Shown here: piece after piece, positions 19,621 to 31,498 of the stretch
Layout: the number at the start of each line of letters is the position of its first letter
How positions within the stretch are numbered: the first letter of the stretch is position 1
NCBI GenBank assembly: GCA_020024775.1
Contig: JAHHTF010000002.1
Span: 1 to 58,247, forward strand
Direction of reading: 5' to 3'
Origin: Ureaplasma sp.
Lineage (GTDB): Bacteria > Bacillota_I > Bacilli_A > Mycoplasmatales > Mycoplasmoidaceae
DNA: 58,247 nt
Made by a program: the position numbers and the translations under genes
Notes under the pieces: model-generated
The model's database searches: none
Told to the model about the DNA's origin: nothing
Seen by the model: the letters and a program-made list of their open reading frames with translations, nothing else

Positions 19621-21108
19621 TTACACTGCAACCCCTGTTTGAATAATCGGATACAGCACTCCTATTCCTATTCCAAATAGAATAGAAGTAGAGCACACAT
19701 CAAGGATAGTTGCAATTAAAGGGGCTGACATCACAGTTGGATCTTTTCCTAATCTATATGCAATTAAAGGCAAGATTGCACCTAATGTCTTAGATAAAAT
19801 AATTGCAACTCATAAAGCTAATGAAACCGCTACTGAACAAATTACACAAACAACATATGGTTCATATTTAATTTTAGCTGTATCAATTTGTCTGAATGCA
19901 GGAATAGCAAAGAAGATTAATAATCTAACAAAGTTAACAACCATTAAGATAGCTCCTAATGTTGTCCCAACCAAGAATTCCTTCTTAATAACATTCTTAT
20001 ACTCTTTCTTCGTGACATCACCAATGGATAGTGCCCGAATTACAGAGGCTACAGATTGAGACCCAGCATTCCCTGAAGTCCCAGTAATAACTGGAACAAT
20101 TGGAACTAATAGGATACTAGATACTCCGGCTGTTAATTGTTCTCCTAGTACTTCGAATTGGTTAATAACAATACTCGTTAGTGTTGCTGAAATCATTAAA
20201 ACCACAATTCAAAAAATACGAGACTTAACAATCGAAAGAACTGATGATTTCATATAAGATTCTTTTAATTCTTTAATCCCATACATATTATAGATATCTT
20301 CTGTTACTTCATCTTCTAAAGCAGGAAGAATATCTGAATAGTTAATAACTCCAACCAATTCTTGGTTCTCATTAATTACTGGTAATAAATCCAAGTAACA
20401 TTCTTGGAACATTTCAATAATTTTTTCAATATCATCATTTGGATTTACATACATTACGTTTTCATCCATAATTGATGTAATCTTATTATTGTATTGTTCT
20501 GAGAAAATTAAATCATGTAATGTTACTTTACCTAACAAAACTTTATTAGCATTAATTACATAGAAAGATGTATCATTTTCTAATGAGTCATAATTTCTTT
20601 TAAATGAAATCAAACATTCTTTGATAGTCATTGTATCTTCAAATGCTAAGAACTCAGGGTTCATTAAAGAACCAGCTTCATCTTCATCATATTCAGCAAT
20701 TTCTTTAATTTGATTTCTTAAAGATGAATTTAATGATAATAAAATTTTCTTTTTTAAATGTTCATCATTTTCTTTAATCAAGTCAACAACTTCATCGGGG
20801 AACAATGATGTAATAATAATTTTTGCTTGATTATTTGAAGAGATATCTAATATTTGTCTTTGCATATTCTCAGATAAGTTTCTAAACAAAATCCGAGTAG
20901 TTTCTTCGTTTGTAATCATTAATACAAAGATAATCATTTCTGGATTAGTTGATTCGTTCAATGCATCAATTAAAATATCAAGCTTATATCTTTTTTCTAC
21001 TTTCTTGACTTGATCTATTTTTTTAGATTCAAAAGCCAGATTTAGTACATTAAGTAGTTGCGTAGACTTAGAAACTAATAGTTTCTTTTCTTTTCTTGTC
21101 TTTAACAT
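19621..21108 (-). CDS. mgtE: Magnesium transporter MgtE
   Basis: A 495-residue Mg2+ channel. Order: an N-terminal superhelical domain (about 15-140), two CBS domains (about 140-260; DLLPVINENQELVGVINYSDILP) that sense cytosolic Mg2+, a plug helix, then five membrane segments (from about 300) with GTSGNAGSQS, the family's pore region, and DPTVMSAPLIATILD near the C-terminus. Trp codons include TGA. Length is slightly above the usual 450. Upstream is GGAGG. It forms a two-gene unit with uvrB; the pairing has no obvious functional meaning. Confidence 0.93.
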
Positions 21109-21221
21109 ATTAACCTCCTACTTAATAACAAAGTTTTAATATTGAACTTTATTCTTTTATATTTGATTCTAGTAATATTAAATTCAACATCTATTCATAT
21201 ATTATAACCATTATTTTACAA

Positions 21222-21257
21222 TAAAAAACATTAAACCCATTTTATTGAGTTTAATGT
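21222..21257 (-). terminator. Terminator of the second lipoprotein gene
   Basis: The stem ACATTAAAC / GTTTAATGT is followed by TTTTTTATTG on the minus strand, 34 bp after the stop. Confidence 0.88.
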
Positions 21258-21290
21258 CTGCAATTATTACATAATTTCAAAATTATGTTG

Positions 21291-23513
21291 TTATTTTACT
21301 AGATACATTTTCAAGAATGTTGGAGTTCTAACAACAATTGATTGGTTTAAATAGTTGGTTGAATTGATATTAATGTTTAATGTTCATTGCATAAGATTTG
21401 ATGCAAATACTTTTATTGATGAACCTGCTAGGATTTCTTCTTTAGTTCCTTGTCCATAATAAAATGGAGTACCATTAGATGCAGCTGATGTTCAATTATC
21501 ATTAATGTTATCACATGTAAATGAGATATCAATGATGTCCCCTGCTTTAACTGAAGTAGTAGGAACGTTATTAGATTGATCATTTAAATAATAAATATAT
21601 GGTTTAAAGTTTGTTGCATCTGTTTTAACTTTTGCTTTTAATTGAATAGTTACAGAGTTATTTACATGGTTTGAAACTCCATAATCAATTGATTCAGCAT
21701 TATCAGCGAATGCTTGATAAAACAAGAATCTCATTTGATAGACTGCTTCTAAAACTTTAAACTCTTTTGAGTTAGTATTAGATGAATTATAGAATGCCTC
21801 CATTCTAGATTTATAAAGTGATTCAGACGTAGATTCTAATGTACCTAATTTTGGAACCAATCCTTTAAATGAATTAGTTACTTGAACTTCTGGAGCAATT
21901 GGTGCATTATCTAATTCACTAAACATATCTGTTGGTAATACTAAACTAGTTGATAGTTCATTCGTAGTTGCAGTAGCATCTGAATTATCAGTTATAGTTA
22001 GTTTGAATTTAATTTTTTTATTCATTAAATCAAAACTGAAAGTATCTGGACTTATTGAAATAGATTTCATTTTGTTTTGAGTTAATCATTGTTGTTCATT
22101 AAAATCAACTAAATTAGATAACAAGTAAGTATTAGCTACAGATTTAGAATCATTTATATCTCAATAATTAGTATTAGATGTTTTTAGTTTATTTCAATCT
22201 ATTGTTCATGTTGTTGTATTTAATTTATCCACTGCAGCTTTTAAATCTCCTGCAACTGGTGGTGTAGGAGTTGGTGCAACGTTCACAGGAATTTTACTTT
22301 CAACAGGACTATTTAAAGATAAATCACATGTTGTTGAGTTTTCTGGGTCTAAATAAAACTTATCTGAGTTTTCTAATGATATTGGTTTAGCACATGTTAA
22401 TGAAACAAAAGGTGCTAGACTTTTATAAGTTGCAACTGATTCATTTCCTGAATCAATTTCTTCAATATTTAATGAAGTGATTGTTATTTTACTAGATTCT
22501 AAAATAGGTGCAATCAATCCTTGAATTCTTTGATTATCAGATTCAGTTGGAGCTTGAGTCAACTTTGAAATTTCACTATTGAACACATCAAACATTTTAT
22601 TAGTTTGATCTAATGTTATTACACCTTCTTTAATAGTTGGTGTAGGTGCAGGTGGAGCAACATAATTAGGGTTTGCTACCTTTGTTAAAATTGGTTTAAC
22701 CATTGAGATTTGGTTATTCATGTAATTTAATGTTTCAGTATTTTCTAACTTTATTGTTTTAGTACTAGAAACATCTAATAAAACTGAATAATAAAGATAT
22801 TGAATATCATTTGGTGTTTCCTGAAAATCTAATGTTATGTTAGTGATTTCAATTACACTCTCTAACAAAATCGGCGCTACTAATTCTTTGATTTTATTAG
22901 CGGTAGCTATATCTTGTTCCTCACTACTTAATTCAGATAATTGAGCTGTATAGATTTCAGAAATCTTTTGGATTTGTTGATTAGTAACTAATGCTGTTTT
23001 AGAAGATGGGTCTTCTCCAGGATTTGGTGCAACATAACTTGGATTAGCAATACCTGAAGCAATTGCATCAACTGTTGATATCTCATTATTCGATAACGAT
23101 AACTTTGTGCTATCTTCTAATTTAACAGGTGTATCACTTGCTATCGTAATCACAACTTTGTATGATAAATTCTTATCACTAGTTGTAGCAGGTTGTTCAA
23201 CTAATGATACGCTTTCAGTATTAATGTTTTTGCTCATTAATACTGGTGCAATTTGTTCTTTCAAACTAGTTTCAGTATTAGTGATATCATCTTTAGTTGA
23301 TAACTTCTGAACACTAGATGAAATAAAATCATAAATAGAATTAACTTGATCTTTTGCAACTACAACACTATTTTCTGGCTGTGGTACTAAAGAATCATCT
23401 GGTTTTGTTTCTTCTTGACTCCCACAAGAAGTTGCAACAATACTAGTAGTAATAGCTATGCTTGGAACACATACTAAAGTTCCAATTAATATATTTCTAA
23501 GTTTTCTTTTCAT
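21291..23513 (-). CDS. Surface lipoprotein with three modules shared with the giant lipoprotein
   Basis: A 740-residue predicted lipoprotein: the signal peptide ends IVATSC (Cys30). Residues about 48-410 hold three modules of the kind seen in the 1753-residue lipoprotein (helix such as VNSIYDFISSSVQKLS, then I-APVL, strands, and L-x-N-x-x-S), separated by Pro-rich linkers (NPSYVAPNPGED, NPNYVAPPAPTPT, NVAPTPTPP). The C-terminal third (about 430-740) is different and carries most of the Trp codons (TGA). No Shine-Dalgarno precedes ATG 23513, and a TATAAT lies only 9 nt upstream, so translation may be leaderless. Function unknown; surface exposure inferred. Confidence 0.88.
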
Positions 23514-23521
23514 AATATCTA

Positions 23522-23527
23522 ATTATA
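23522..23527 (-). promoter_or_regulatory. -10 element abutting a lipoprotein start codon
   Basis: TATAAT on the minus strand ends 9 nt before the ATG at 23513, placing the predicted transcription start at or within a few bases of the start codon. It lies directly after the mutM terminator, so the lipoprotein appears to have its own promoter and an almost leaderless mRNA. Confidence 0.5.
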
Positions 23528-23529
23528 AC

Positions 23530-23560
23530 AAAAATAGTGGGGCACACCCACTATTTCTTT
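23530..23560 (-). terminator. Terminator overlapping the mutM stop codon
   Basis: The stem AAATAGTGGG-TGTGC-CCCACTATTT is followed by TTGTT. The mutM TAG (23551-23553) lies inside the 5' arm, so the last ribosome would cover the hairpin. It ends the long alaS-mutM run. Confidence 0.85.
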
Positions 23561-24378
23561 TGACATTTAGGGCACAAATATGTACCCCGTCCATTCACCT
23601 TGATAAACTTAATTTCAGAGTTACAAACTTTGCAATTCTTGTTTTTAGGATGATGGATTTTTAAGTAGTTTTGATAATCCCCTGAATCTACTCCATTGAA
23701 CTTAAAACTATGAACTGTTGTCCCGTTATGTTCAATTGATGCTTTTAAGATTTCTCTTGCATGATTACAAATCTTTTCACACTGTTTTAAAGTAATCTTA
23801 TTAGATATAGTTTCAGGATGAATGTTAGTAGCAAATAAGATTTCATCTACATAAATATTCCCAATTCCTGATACGATGGATTGATCTAATAATGTTGTTT
23901 TGATCTTTTGAGTTTTTGAATGAATTTTATCAAACAAGAACTTAGCATTAAAATTCGGATTCAATGGATCAATTTCTACTTTAGTTAAAACTTCAAATGA
24001 ATCTAATAATTCAGATTTAATTAAATGGAATGTTCCAAATCTTCTTGTATCATGATAAATCAATTTAAAATCATCAAACACTAAATAACCCATTGTGTGT
24101 TTCAATTGTTCTTTTGAAATCTCATCAACAATAAAGAACTTCCCTTCCATTCTTAAGTGTACTATTCAGATATAACCATTATCTAGATGAAACAACAAGT
24201 ATTTTCCTCTTCTAGTAATATCTTTGATGGCTGCATTTAAAAGGATTTTCTCAAATTCTTTTTTGGAACAATTTTTAAGGATTTTATCAATAAGAATATG
24301 AACTTCTTTAATTTGCTTGTTTAAAACTTTTGTTTTTAAAAAGTTTATAACAACTTGGACTTCTGGAAGTTCTGGCAT
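23551..24378 (-). CDS. mutM: Formamidopyrimidine-DNA glycosylase
   Basis: A 275-residue base-excision glycosylase/AP lyase acting on 8-oxoguanine and Fapy lesions. The start MPELPEV gives the catalytic Pro2 and Glu3; the H2TH region shows VSGIGNIYVDEILF; the C-terminal zinc finger C-x2-C...C-x2-C (CKVCNSE ... YLCPKCQ, about 248-272) is complete with the DNA-binding Arg of GRGTY. Length is normal. Trp codons are TGA (as in YIWIV near 71). The ATG overlaps the exonuclease stop by one base, so the two are coupled. Last gene of a nine-gene run. Confidence 0.96.
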
Positions 24379-25253
24379 TATAAATACTTATACAATGTTT
24401 TAAGTCCATATCCTTCAAGCACTTCTTTTAGTGCATCATGTTGATAATCCTTGAATTCAAATTGTTGAATTTCATCTTTGTTATATAAATCAGTTTTAAT
24501 TGTGGCCATTCTTTTACAAAGAAAAGCCATATCTTTACTTTCATTAAACTTAGCTTGTTGAGCTTTTGATAATTCATCTAAATGATCATAGATTTCTTCT
24601 AATGTATGATATTTAGTTAATAATTGGATTCCTGTCTTTTCCCCAATCCCTTTAACTCCAGGTAAGTTATCAGATGTATCTCCAACAATCCCTTTATAAT
24701 CAATTACTTGATTGGGAGTTAATCCATTATTTTTATCTAAGAAATTATCAACATTATGTTCATCTAATATTTTGATTCCTTGTTTCATTAAGAATACTGA
24801 AATATTATTTGAAACCAATTGTAATAAGTCTCTATCTGATGAATATAAATGACATTCAACATTATCTTTACTTAATACTTTTGCAGATGATCCAATAATA
24901 TCATCAGCTTCAATTCCTTCAAGAAATAATACATTGAATCCCATTAAAGCTAATGCATCTTGTGTTGGTTTCAATTGCATTACTAATTCTTCTGGCATCT
25001 TAGCTCTGCCTGCTTTATATGCATCGTATTCTTCTGTTCTAAATGTTTTTTTAGAACAATCAAAAGCAATGATTCCATACTTAAAATCATTTGATTCTTT
25101 TAATTTAAAGCAAGTATCTATCATTAATCTTAATGCATTGGTTGGAAACAAATTATTTTGTTTATAGTATTCTAATTGATTCATACTTGCATAAAAGAAA
25201 CGATAAATCATTGAGTTTCCATCAATAATTAAAGCTTTCTTCTTATTATTCAT
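24378..25253 (-). CDS. Stand-alone 5'-3' exonuclease (PolA N-terminal-like)
   Basis: A 291-residue FEN-type nuclease; mollicutes commonly carry this domain without the polymerase, for RNA-primer removal. Acidic metal-binding residues are visible in LIDGNSMIYR (Asp near 9), IIAFDCSKKTFRTE, EGIEADDIIGS, YSSDRDLLQLV and GIVGDTSDNLPGVKGIGEKTG (helix-hairpin-helix). Length equals the exonuclease domain alone. It follows dnaE by 3 bp and overlaps mutM by 1 bp. No polymerase-I domain is seen here. Confidence 0.93.
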   Translation of the reverse strand: MNNKKKALIIDGNSMIYRFFYASMNQLEYYKQNNLFPTNALRLMIDTCFKLKESNDFKYGIIAFDCSKKTFRTEEYDAYKAGRAKMPEELVMQLKPTQDALALMGFNVLFLEGIEADDIIGSSAKVLSKDNVECHLYSSDRDLLQLVSNNISVFLMKQGIKILDEHNVDNFLDKNNGLTPNQVIDYKGIVGDTSDNLPGVKGIGEKTGIQLLTKYHTLEEIYDHLDELSKAQQAKFNESKDMAFLCKRMATIKTDLYNKDEIQQFEFKDYQHDALKEVLEGYGLKTLYKYL

Positions 25254-25256
25254 AAA

Positions 25257-28142
25257 CTACACCTTTTCTACTATCTTCTCAATTACAAAATTATTACTAG
25301 TTGAATTCTTAAATGGTTTGACTACTACAACATAAAATCCATTATCTATTTGGAAGTCTTCATCAAATGAATAAATATTAATTGGTTTATTATTTACAAT
25401 TGCATCAACTAAATGCATCACATTATTATTTGTTGTTAACTTCTTAGAATATTTATTAACTTGAATTAAAATTGTTGTTCGATACTTATCTGATATTGTG
25501 TTTGAAATCTTGTGGGTTTTAACCACCTCATTAAATTTTTTATCATACATAGATTCAGTTACACTAAACCCTAATAATTCTTCTTCTCATATTGGGTATA
25601 AGTGTTCGTCATTAACTACATCATAGTTTAAATTTAAATCAAACAATGGCTTGTTATCTTCAGTATAAATGTTTGCATTCTTTTTAAACATTTCTTCTAG
25701 GTTAGCTAATAAGAAACAACGATTAGGTTCTAAACTATCAAATACCCCAACCTTAATCATGTTTTCAATATTCTTCTTGCTAACTCCATTAGCATTCAAC
25801 ATTGAAATAGTTCTAATCGGATCTTTGAATTGTTGGTTTTCTTCTTGAGATCTTAATGAAAGGATTTTCTTTGTTGTCTCATTAGCTATTCCAAGAATTG
25901 AATTAAAAGCAAAATAGATTGAATTTTGCATCAATACAAATCCATTTGAAGACATATTAATATCAGGACATTTGAATTCAATATTGTATTTCAATGCTTC
26001 TTCTTTATATTGTTTAAGTTTTGATTTCTCTGCAACATTACTTAACAATATAGTAATTGTTTCCAATGGGAAATGTTGTTTTAAATATGCTAATTGATAA
26101 CTAATTAATGCATAACTTAATGAGTGAGAATGGTTGAATCCATAACTTGCAAATTCATACATAAAGTTAAAGATTTTTTCAGACACTTTTTTATCATATC
26201 CATTAGCTATTGAGTTCTTAATGAATTTATCTTTTAGTTCTAAAATAACTGATTCAACTTTCTTAGAAATTGCTTTCCTAAACTTGTCTGATTCAGTAGC
26301 ATCGAACTTGGCAAACTTTTGCACAATATTAATAATTTGTTCTTGATAAATAATTGCTCCATAAGTTGGATTTAGAATCTCTGATAAGTCTTCATGTAAG
26401 TATTCAATCTTATTATTTTTCTTATTGTTGACAAATTCTTTAATATGACTAGAAGCCCCTGGTCTAAATATTGCAGATGTAATTGATAAGTCTTCTAAGC
26501 ATTTAGGTTGAATATCTCTTAATAGTTTTCTCATCCCAGGAGATTCAAATTGAAAAATCCCATTAGTTTCTGCTTTAGATAATAATGAATAAACCTCTTG
26601 AACATTTAAATCAATTTTATTTAAATCAATATCTACTTTTCTAGTAGCTTTAATTAAATCAACAATTTGTTTTATTGTGGTTAAATTTCTTAACCCCAAT
26701 AAATCTATTTTAATTAATCCTAATTCTTCTAGATACTCCATTGAGTATTGAACTATTATTTTATTATCTGAGTTTTTAACAATTGGAGCAATTTCATAGA
26801 TTGGTTTATCAGATAAAATTATCCCTGCTGCATGAATTGAGTATTGTCTCGGCATTCCAATTAATCTTTGAGCTAAGTCGAATAATAATTTATTTTCTAA
26901 ATATATTTCAGAAAGTGCTGGATTATTAATAATTAATTCATCCACATTATTTTCAATTTCTGGAGTTATCTTTTTAGATATTTTATCTACAACACTAATT
27001 GGAATTCCTAATATTCTTCCAACATCTCTGATTGCCATCTTTAGTTTATATCTAGAGAAAGTAATAATGTATGTGACATTTTCTTCTCCATATTTATTGA
27101 TTAGATATTGAATAAGTTTTTCTCTTTTAGTATCCATGATATCAATATCAATATCAGGCATTGTATATCTTGCTTCATTCAAGAATCTTTCAAATAAAAG
27201 ATTATTTTCGATTGGGTCTAATTTTGTAATATTTAACAAATAAGCAACTAATGAACCAGGAGCAGAACCTCTTCCTGGTCCAATTAAGATTTGATTATTG
27301 TTTGCATAATTAATAAAATCAGAAACTACTAAAAAATAATCAACAAAACCTTTAGACACAATCAAATCATATTCAAACTTTAATCTGCTTAAATATGTTT
27401 CATTATACTTATTGATTGACTTTAATTTTGAATCTAAGATATCTCAAAAATAAGTATTTTTATCTTTATCACTTGGGATTGGATAATCAATAAAGTGCAC
27501 TTCTGTTTTTGGAATCACTAATTGAACTGAATCTAATAATTTTTCTAAATTACTTAATTGGGTTTGATTAAATTTATAATCATCATTATCTAGATAATCT
27601 TTTGTTTCAGTTAAATTAATAATTTCAAACTCAGAAATTATTTCTTCATTTTTAATTGCATCAATAACCTTTAAATATTTTGTATCTATTTTTTCTTTAT
27701 GATTTGCACTCATAAAAGCAATTGCTTTTTGATGCTCAATATCATTAATTACATAATAGTCTGTATCTTTAAATGCATCATCATATTCTTTTAAGATTAC
27801 AGCTACATCATCTTTATTTAATGCAATCGATGAGATATCTTTTTGCAATGATTCAAAACTTGTTAATTTACATAAAGTCTTGTAACCATTATAATTCTTA
27901 GCTATTACATAGATTTGATGATCTAAGTAATTCTTAACATTCAAACCAATGATTGGTGTTAAATTATTACTTAAACATTTATTATAAAACTCAATCACCC
28001 CATGCATGTTGTCATCTAATAAACAAGCATGCTGTAAGTGATTGTTAATACTATGGTTGATAATATCATCAATACTTAGAGTTGATTCTAAGAAATTGTA
28101 ATATGATCTAGTATTTAATTTAGTTTTATACAGTTTCTCCAT
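25257..28142 (-). CDS. dnaE: DNA polymerase III subunit alpha, DnaE type
   Basis: A 961-residue C-family polymerase, in Gram-positive-type bacteria the partner of PolC at the fork (primer extension, lagging strand). The N-terminal PHP domain (about 1-230) is degenerate in its metal-binding residues compared with the standard HxH. The palm carries GPGRGSAPGSLVAYLL (about 289-304) and PDIDIDI (about 329-335); later come YQEQIINIVQKFA and the SHSLSYALISYQLAYLK finger. The C-terminal OB/tau-binding part is short, so the protein is smaller than typical DnaE (about 1100). Its ATG overlaps the nrnA 3' end by 17 bp. Confidence 0.94.
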
Positions 28143-29067
28143 GTTCTAGTTTTTCTTCTAATTCCTTTAAGACTTTTTTAAATTCGGTTTTGTGTTTGAT
28201 TTTAAAACCACTAGCTAATTTATGCCCACCACCATTATATCTTTGGGCAACATCATTAATTACAATCTTTTTACTTCTGATAGAACCTTTTCAAATCTTA
28301 TCAGCATAATCATAATAGATTGCCACACAGATATCAAAGTCTTTGATATTGTTTAATAAATAAATTTTTGATGAATTGATTTTCTTTGATTTTAAAACAA
28401 GATAACCAATCCCATTCTTAATCTTGATTTTTCTTGTGATTGCTAATTCTTTTTTAATTTCTTTAAATGATTTATCAAATAATAATGAATACACTTCCAT
28501 TCAATCAGCACCATTATCAATTAATCAACCAGCATGTTCAAATGTATCTTTATTAGGCTGATACATGAATCTATTAGTGTCACCAATCATTCCGATATAT
28601 AAATACTTAGCTAGTTTTTTAGTGATTTTAAAATCAGGATTGCTTTTAATAAAATTAACTAATACTTCGCAGTTACTTGATTTTGAAGAATCAACTAATT
28701 CAACATCACAAAACTTTTCTACAAATGGATGATGATCAAATCTAATTGATGCTTTTGTTAATGTATTTAAATTAGATAATACTCTTGCATTATTTGCAGT
28801 ATCAACTACTATCCCTAATGAATCTTTAATAAATGATTCATCTACTGGATGTTTGTTGTAATTGTCATTGAAGTAATTATATAGTCTGTTTTTTTCTAAT
28901 AAATCTAATCCAATAATTGCTACTTCTTTATTGTCTCAATTAGATTCAATTAATTCCTTCATTGCAAAACTAGACCCAAGTGCATCTGGATCTGGTTTCT
29001 CATGAATGAAAATAGAAATCTTATCATGTTCATTAATTAGTTTAATAATTTCACTATTTATCACCAT
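28126..29067 (-). CDS. nrnA: DHH/DHHA1 phosphoesterase (NrnA-type nanoRNase / pAp phosphatase)
   Basis: A 313-residue bifunctional enzyme family that degrades short oligoribonucleotides and dephosphorylates pAp. Visible: HEKPDPDALGSS (D-x-D motif, about 19-30), VVDTANN, the defining DHH (IRFDHHPFVE), GMIGDTNRF, and the DHHA1 GGGHKLASGF near the C-terminus. Trp codons are TGA in part. It overlaps thiI upstream by 14 bp and dnaE downstream by 17 bp. Length matches mollicute members. Confidence 0.92.
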
Positions 29068-30241
29068 TATACTCCTGCACGTTTTCAATCGCTTTTTCTT
29101 CTAAACTAAATAACAAGTCAAGTTCTTGTTCTAGTTTAATACTTGTTTCTAATTTTGGTTTAGTAACTGGGTGCTTTGGAGCAAATAATGAACATGAATC
29201 TGGAAATTGTTCAATTGATACTTCATAAGTATTGAACTTCTTAGCTAATGCAATAATAGAATTTTTATCAAAACCAATTAATGGTCTGAATACTAACATT
29301 CCATCCTTGATAACTTCATTAATTGTATACATGCTTTCTAATGTCTGACTAGCAACTTGTCCAAGAGATTCCCCAGTTACAATTGCTTCACATCCATATT
29401 TTTTAGCTAACTTGTTAGCTATTCTAAAAAATGAACGACGCATTAAATTAATTTTATATGATTCTTCTGAAATATGAGCAATCTCATGCATACAATTAGT
29501 ATAATTACAAACTAATAGTTTTGAATTCTTACTAACACTAAAATTGTTAGTGATGATGTTAGATAGCTTCTTAACTTTTTCTAAACTATTACTACAAGTA
29601 TGTGGAGGAGTAATAAAAGTTAAGAAAACCAAATCACTTCCTCTTTCTAACATCATTCTACTAGCAACTGGAGAATCAATTCCTCCAGATAATAAAACTA
29701 ACAACCTTTTAGAAGTTCCAACAGGTAATCCTTTTGCACATTCAATTTTTGATCAATAAACAAAGATGTTAGAATTCTTAACTTCCACATCAAATATGAA
29801 GTCTGGGTTTCTTACATCAACTTTTAGATGATCAAAATTCTTTAGAAAGAAACCGCCTAATTCTTGTGATATTTGCATTGAGTTTAAACTAAAGTTTTTA
29901 TCTTGTCTTCTTGCTTCAACTTTAAAAGTTTTATAGTCTTTGAATTCAGATTTGTTTTCTAAGATAAATGATTTGATTGCTTTGAAATCTTTTTCTAAAG
30001 AATGTGCAATTGTTAAATACTGAAATCCTGGAATCAATTTAACTTTATCAACAATGATTTCTAAATCTGATTTTGAAGCAATATTTTCAATTACCATATA
30101 ATCATATTTAGCAATGATTGAACAACTAATATCTTTTAAGGCTAACTTGGTATTTTTATTTAATATCTTAATAAAATCATTTCTATTTTTTTGCTTTAAA
30201 GTTAACTCTGAATACTTGATATATAAAATAGCATTATTCAT
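29054..30241 (-). CDS. thiI: tRNA 4-thiouridine synthase ThiI
   Basis: A 395-residue enzyme that adenylates and thiolates U8 of tRNA. The N-terminal ferredoxin-like and THUMP domains (about 1-165; FKVEARRQDKNFSLNSMQISQELGGF) precede the PP-loop VLLSGGIDSPVASRMM (about 181-196), VTGESLGQVASQT, and the conserved Cys region PDSCSLFAPKHPVTKP. There is no C-terminal rhodanese domain, as in Firmicutes versions. It overlaps the YqaJ-like gene by 8 bp and nrnA by 14 bp. Confidence 0.94.
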
Positions 30242-31052
30242 TGATAGTCTTTATCCATTCTCAGTCTTCTTTAGTAATCTTAGGACTATAACCATTTTTA
30301 ATATATGTGTTATATCAATCTCTTCCAGCATCAATCATTTCTTTAAAATCCTGGGTAAGATTAAAATCAACTAATCAAGTATTATCATCAGTCACAACAA
30401 ATTTATTTGGATCAATATAATCTTTTGTTTCTAAGAAACTTACAGCAAAAACCCCTTGCTTGATATTTCTTAAATAACAATACAAAGATAATTGAAAAAT
30501 GTATTCATCAGGAACAATAATGTTTTTGTCTTTATCAAATCATTTTTCTTTTTTTGTTCCTTTAGATTTAACAATAGGATGATTATTTTCATCCTTTTGT
30601 AAAACTAATTGGCCATTAACTGTTTTAAAACTAAAAGCATCAATTGATGTTGTTTTGATTTCAAGCATTCTTTTGTTATTATAATCCAAGTTATCATTAG
30701 CATCTACTGGTTCTCCATCCGGAATCCCACCATACACTTCATCATCTTTGAAAATATCAAAACCAATTTTCATTGGATTATAACTAATATATTTAGTGTT
30801 TAATTTTTGTTCAACATATGACTTAATTTTAGGTTCAATAATGTTCCCAGCATCTGCAAACATCATATCCATTTCTTCTTTATAAATTCCTACCATTGTA
30901 GCTCATGCTTTAGCAGGAGAAGTATATTTGTTGTAACCTAAACAAGCTGCAAATCTTGATCCTGTAATCTTTTTGAATTTTCATTTGTTCTTTTCAATAT
31001 ATTCAGGAGTTAAAACAATTCTATCATCCTTGATTTCAAATTTCTTAGTCAT
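30234..31052 (-). CDS. YqaJ-like PD-(D/E)xK nuclease
   Basis: A 272-residue protein resembling the YqaJ/lambda-exonuclease recombinase family: an N-terminal KITGSRFAACLGYNKYTSP (the family's G-S...LG motif), then a Glu in AGNIIEPKIKSYVEQ, then GGIPDGEP (catalytic Asp) and MLEIKTTS (E-x-K), and later IFQLSLYCYLRN (the Q-x-x-x-Y helix). Several Trp are TGA. Known relatives are phage-type double-strand exonucleases; here it is embedded between ruvX and thiI in a housekeeping run, overlapping thiI by 8 bp, suggesting a chromosomal repair role. Nuclease assignment is good; biological role inferred. Confidence 0.78.
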
Positions 31053-31069
31053 ATATTAACCTTTCATCA

Positions 31070-31498
31070 TTATTTCTTAATTGTTTCTAAATAGTTTTGT
31101 AAGATAACAAAAGCAGCCATTTTATCTTTCATTTTTTTTCTTGCTGATGCTTTTATTCCAAGGTCCATTAACATTTCAGAACCTTGCAAAGTGCTGAATC
31201 TCTCATCAAATAAAACAATGTTAAATTCTGAAAAAGATTCTTTTAATTTTTCTAAGAATTTTTCAACATACAAAGTCATTGGTGTCTTAGAACCAATTGT
31301 ATTTGTTGGATAACCTAGTAAAATAGTGTCAACTTCTTTTTCATAGGTTTTTAATCAATATCTTAATCTGTTTAAAACTTGTAAGATATCGTTTTTTGAA
31401 TATTCATAATTCTCAAGTGGATTTGAAATTGTTCTATTATCATCAGTAATTGCAAACCCACAAGTTTTAGTTCCTAAATCTAATGCAATTATGCGCAT
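31070..31498 (-). CDS. ruvX: RuvX / YqgF-family RNase H-fold nuclease
   Basis: A 142-residue protein of the YqgF family, linked to pre-16S rRNA 5'-end maturation and to Holliday-junction resolution. Seen: IALDLGTKTCGFAITD (first Asp), DTILLGYPTNTIGS, VLFDERFSTLQ (D-E-R-F-S-T) and the C-terminal KDKMAAFVILQNYL with the last acidic residue. Typical length. The ATG at 31498 lies inside the alaS 3' end (10-bp overlap), the common alaS-ruvX arrangement. Confidence 0.92.
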
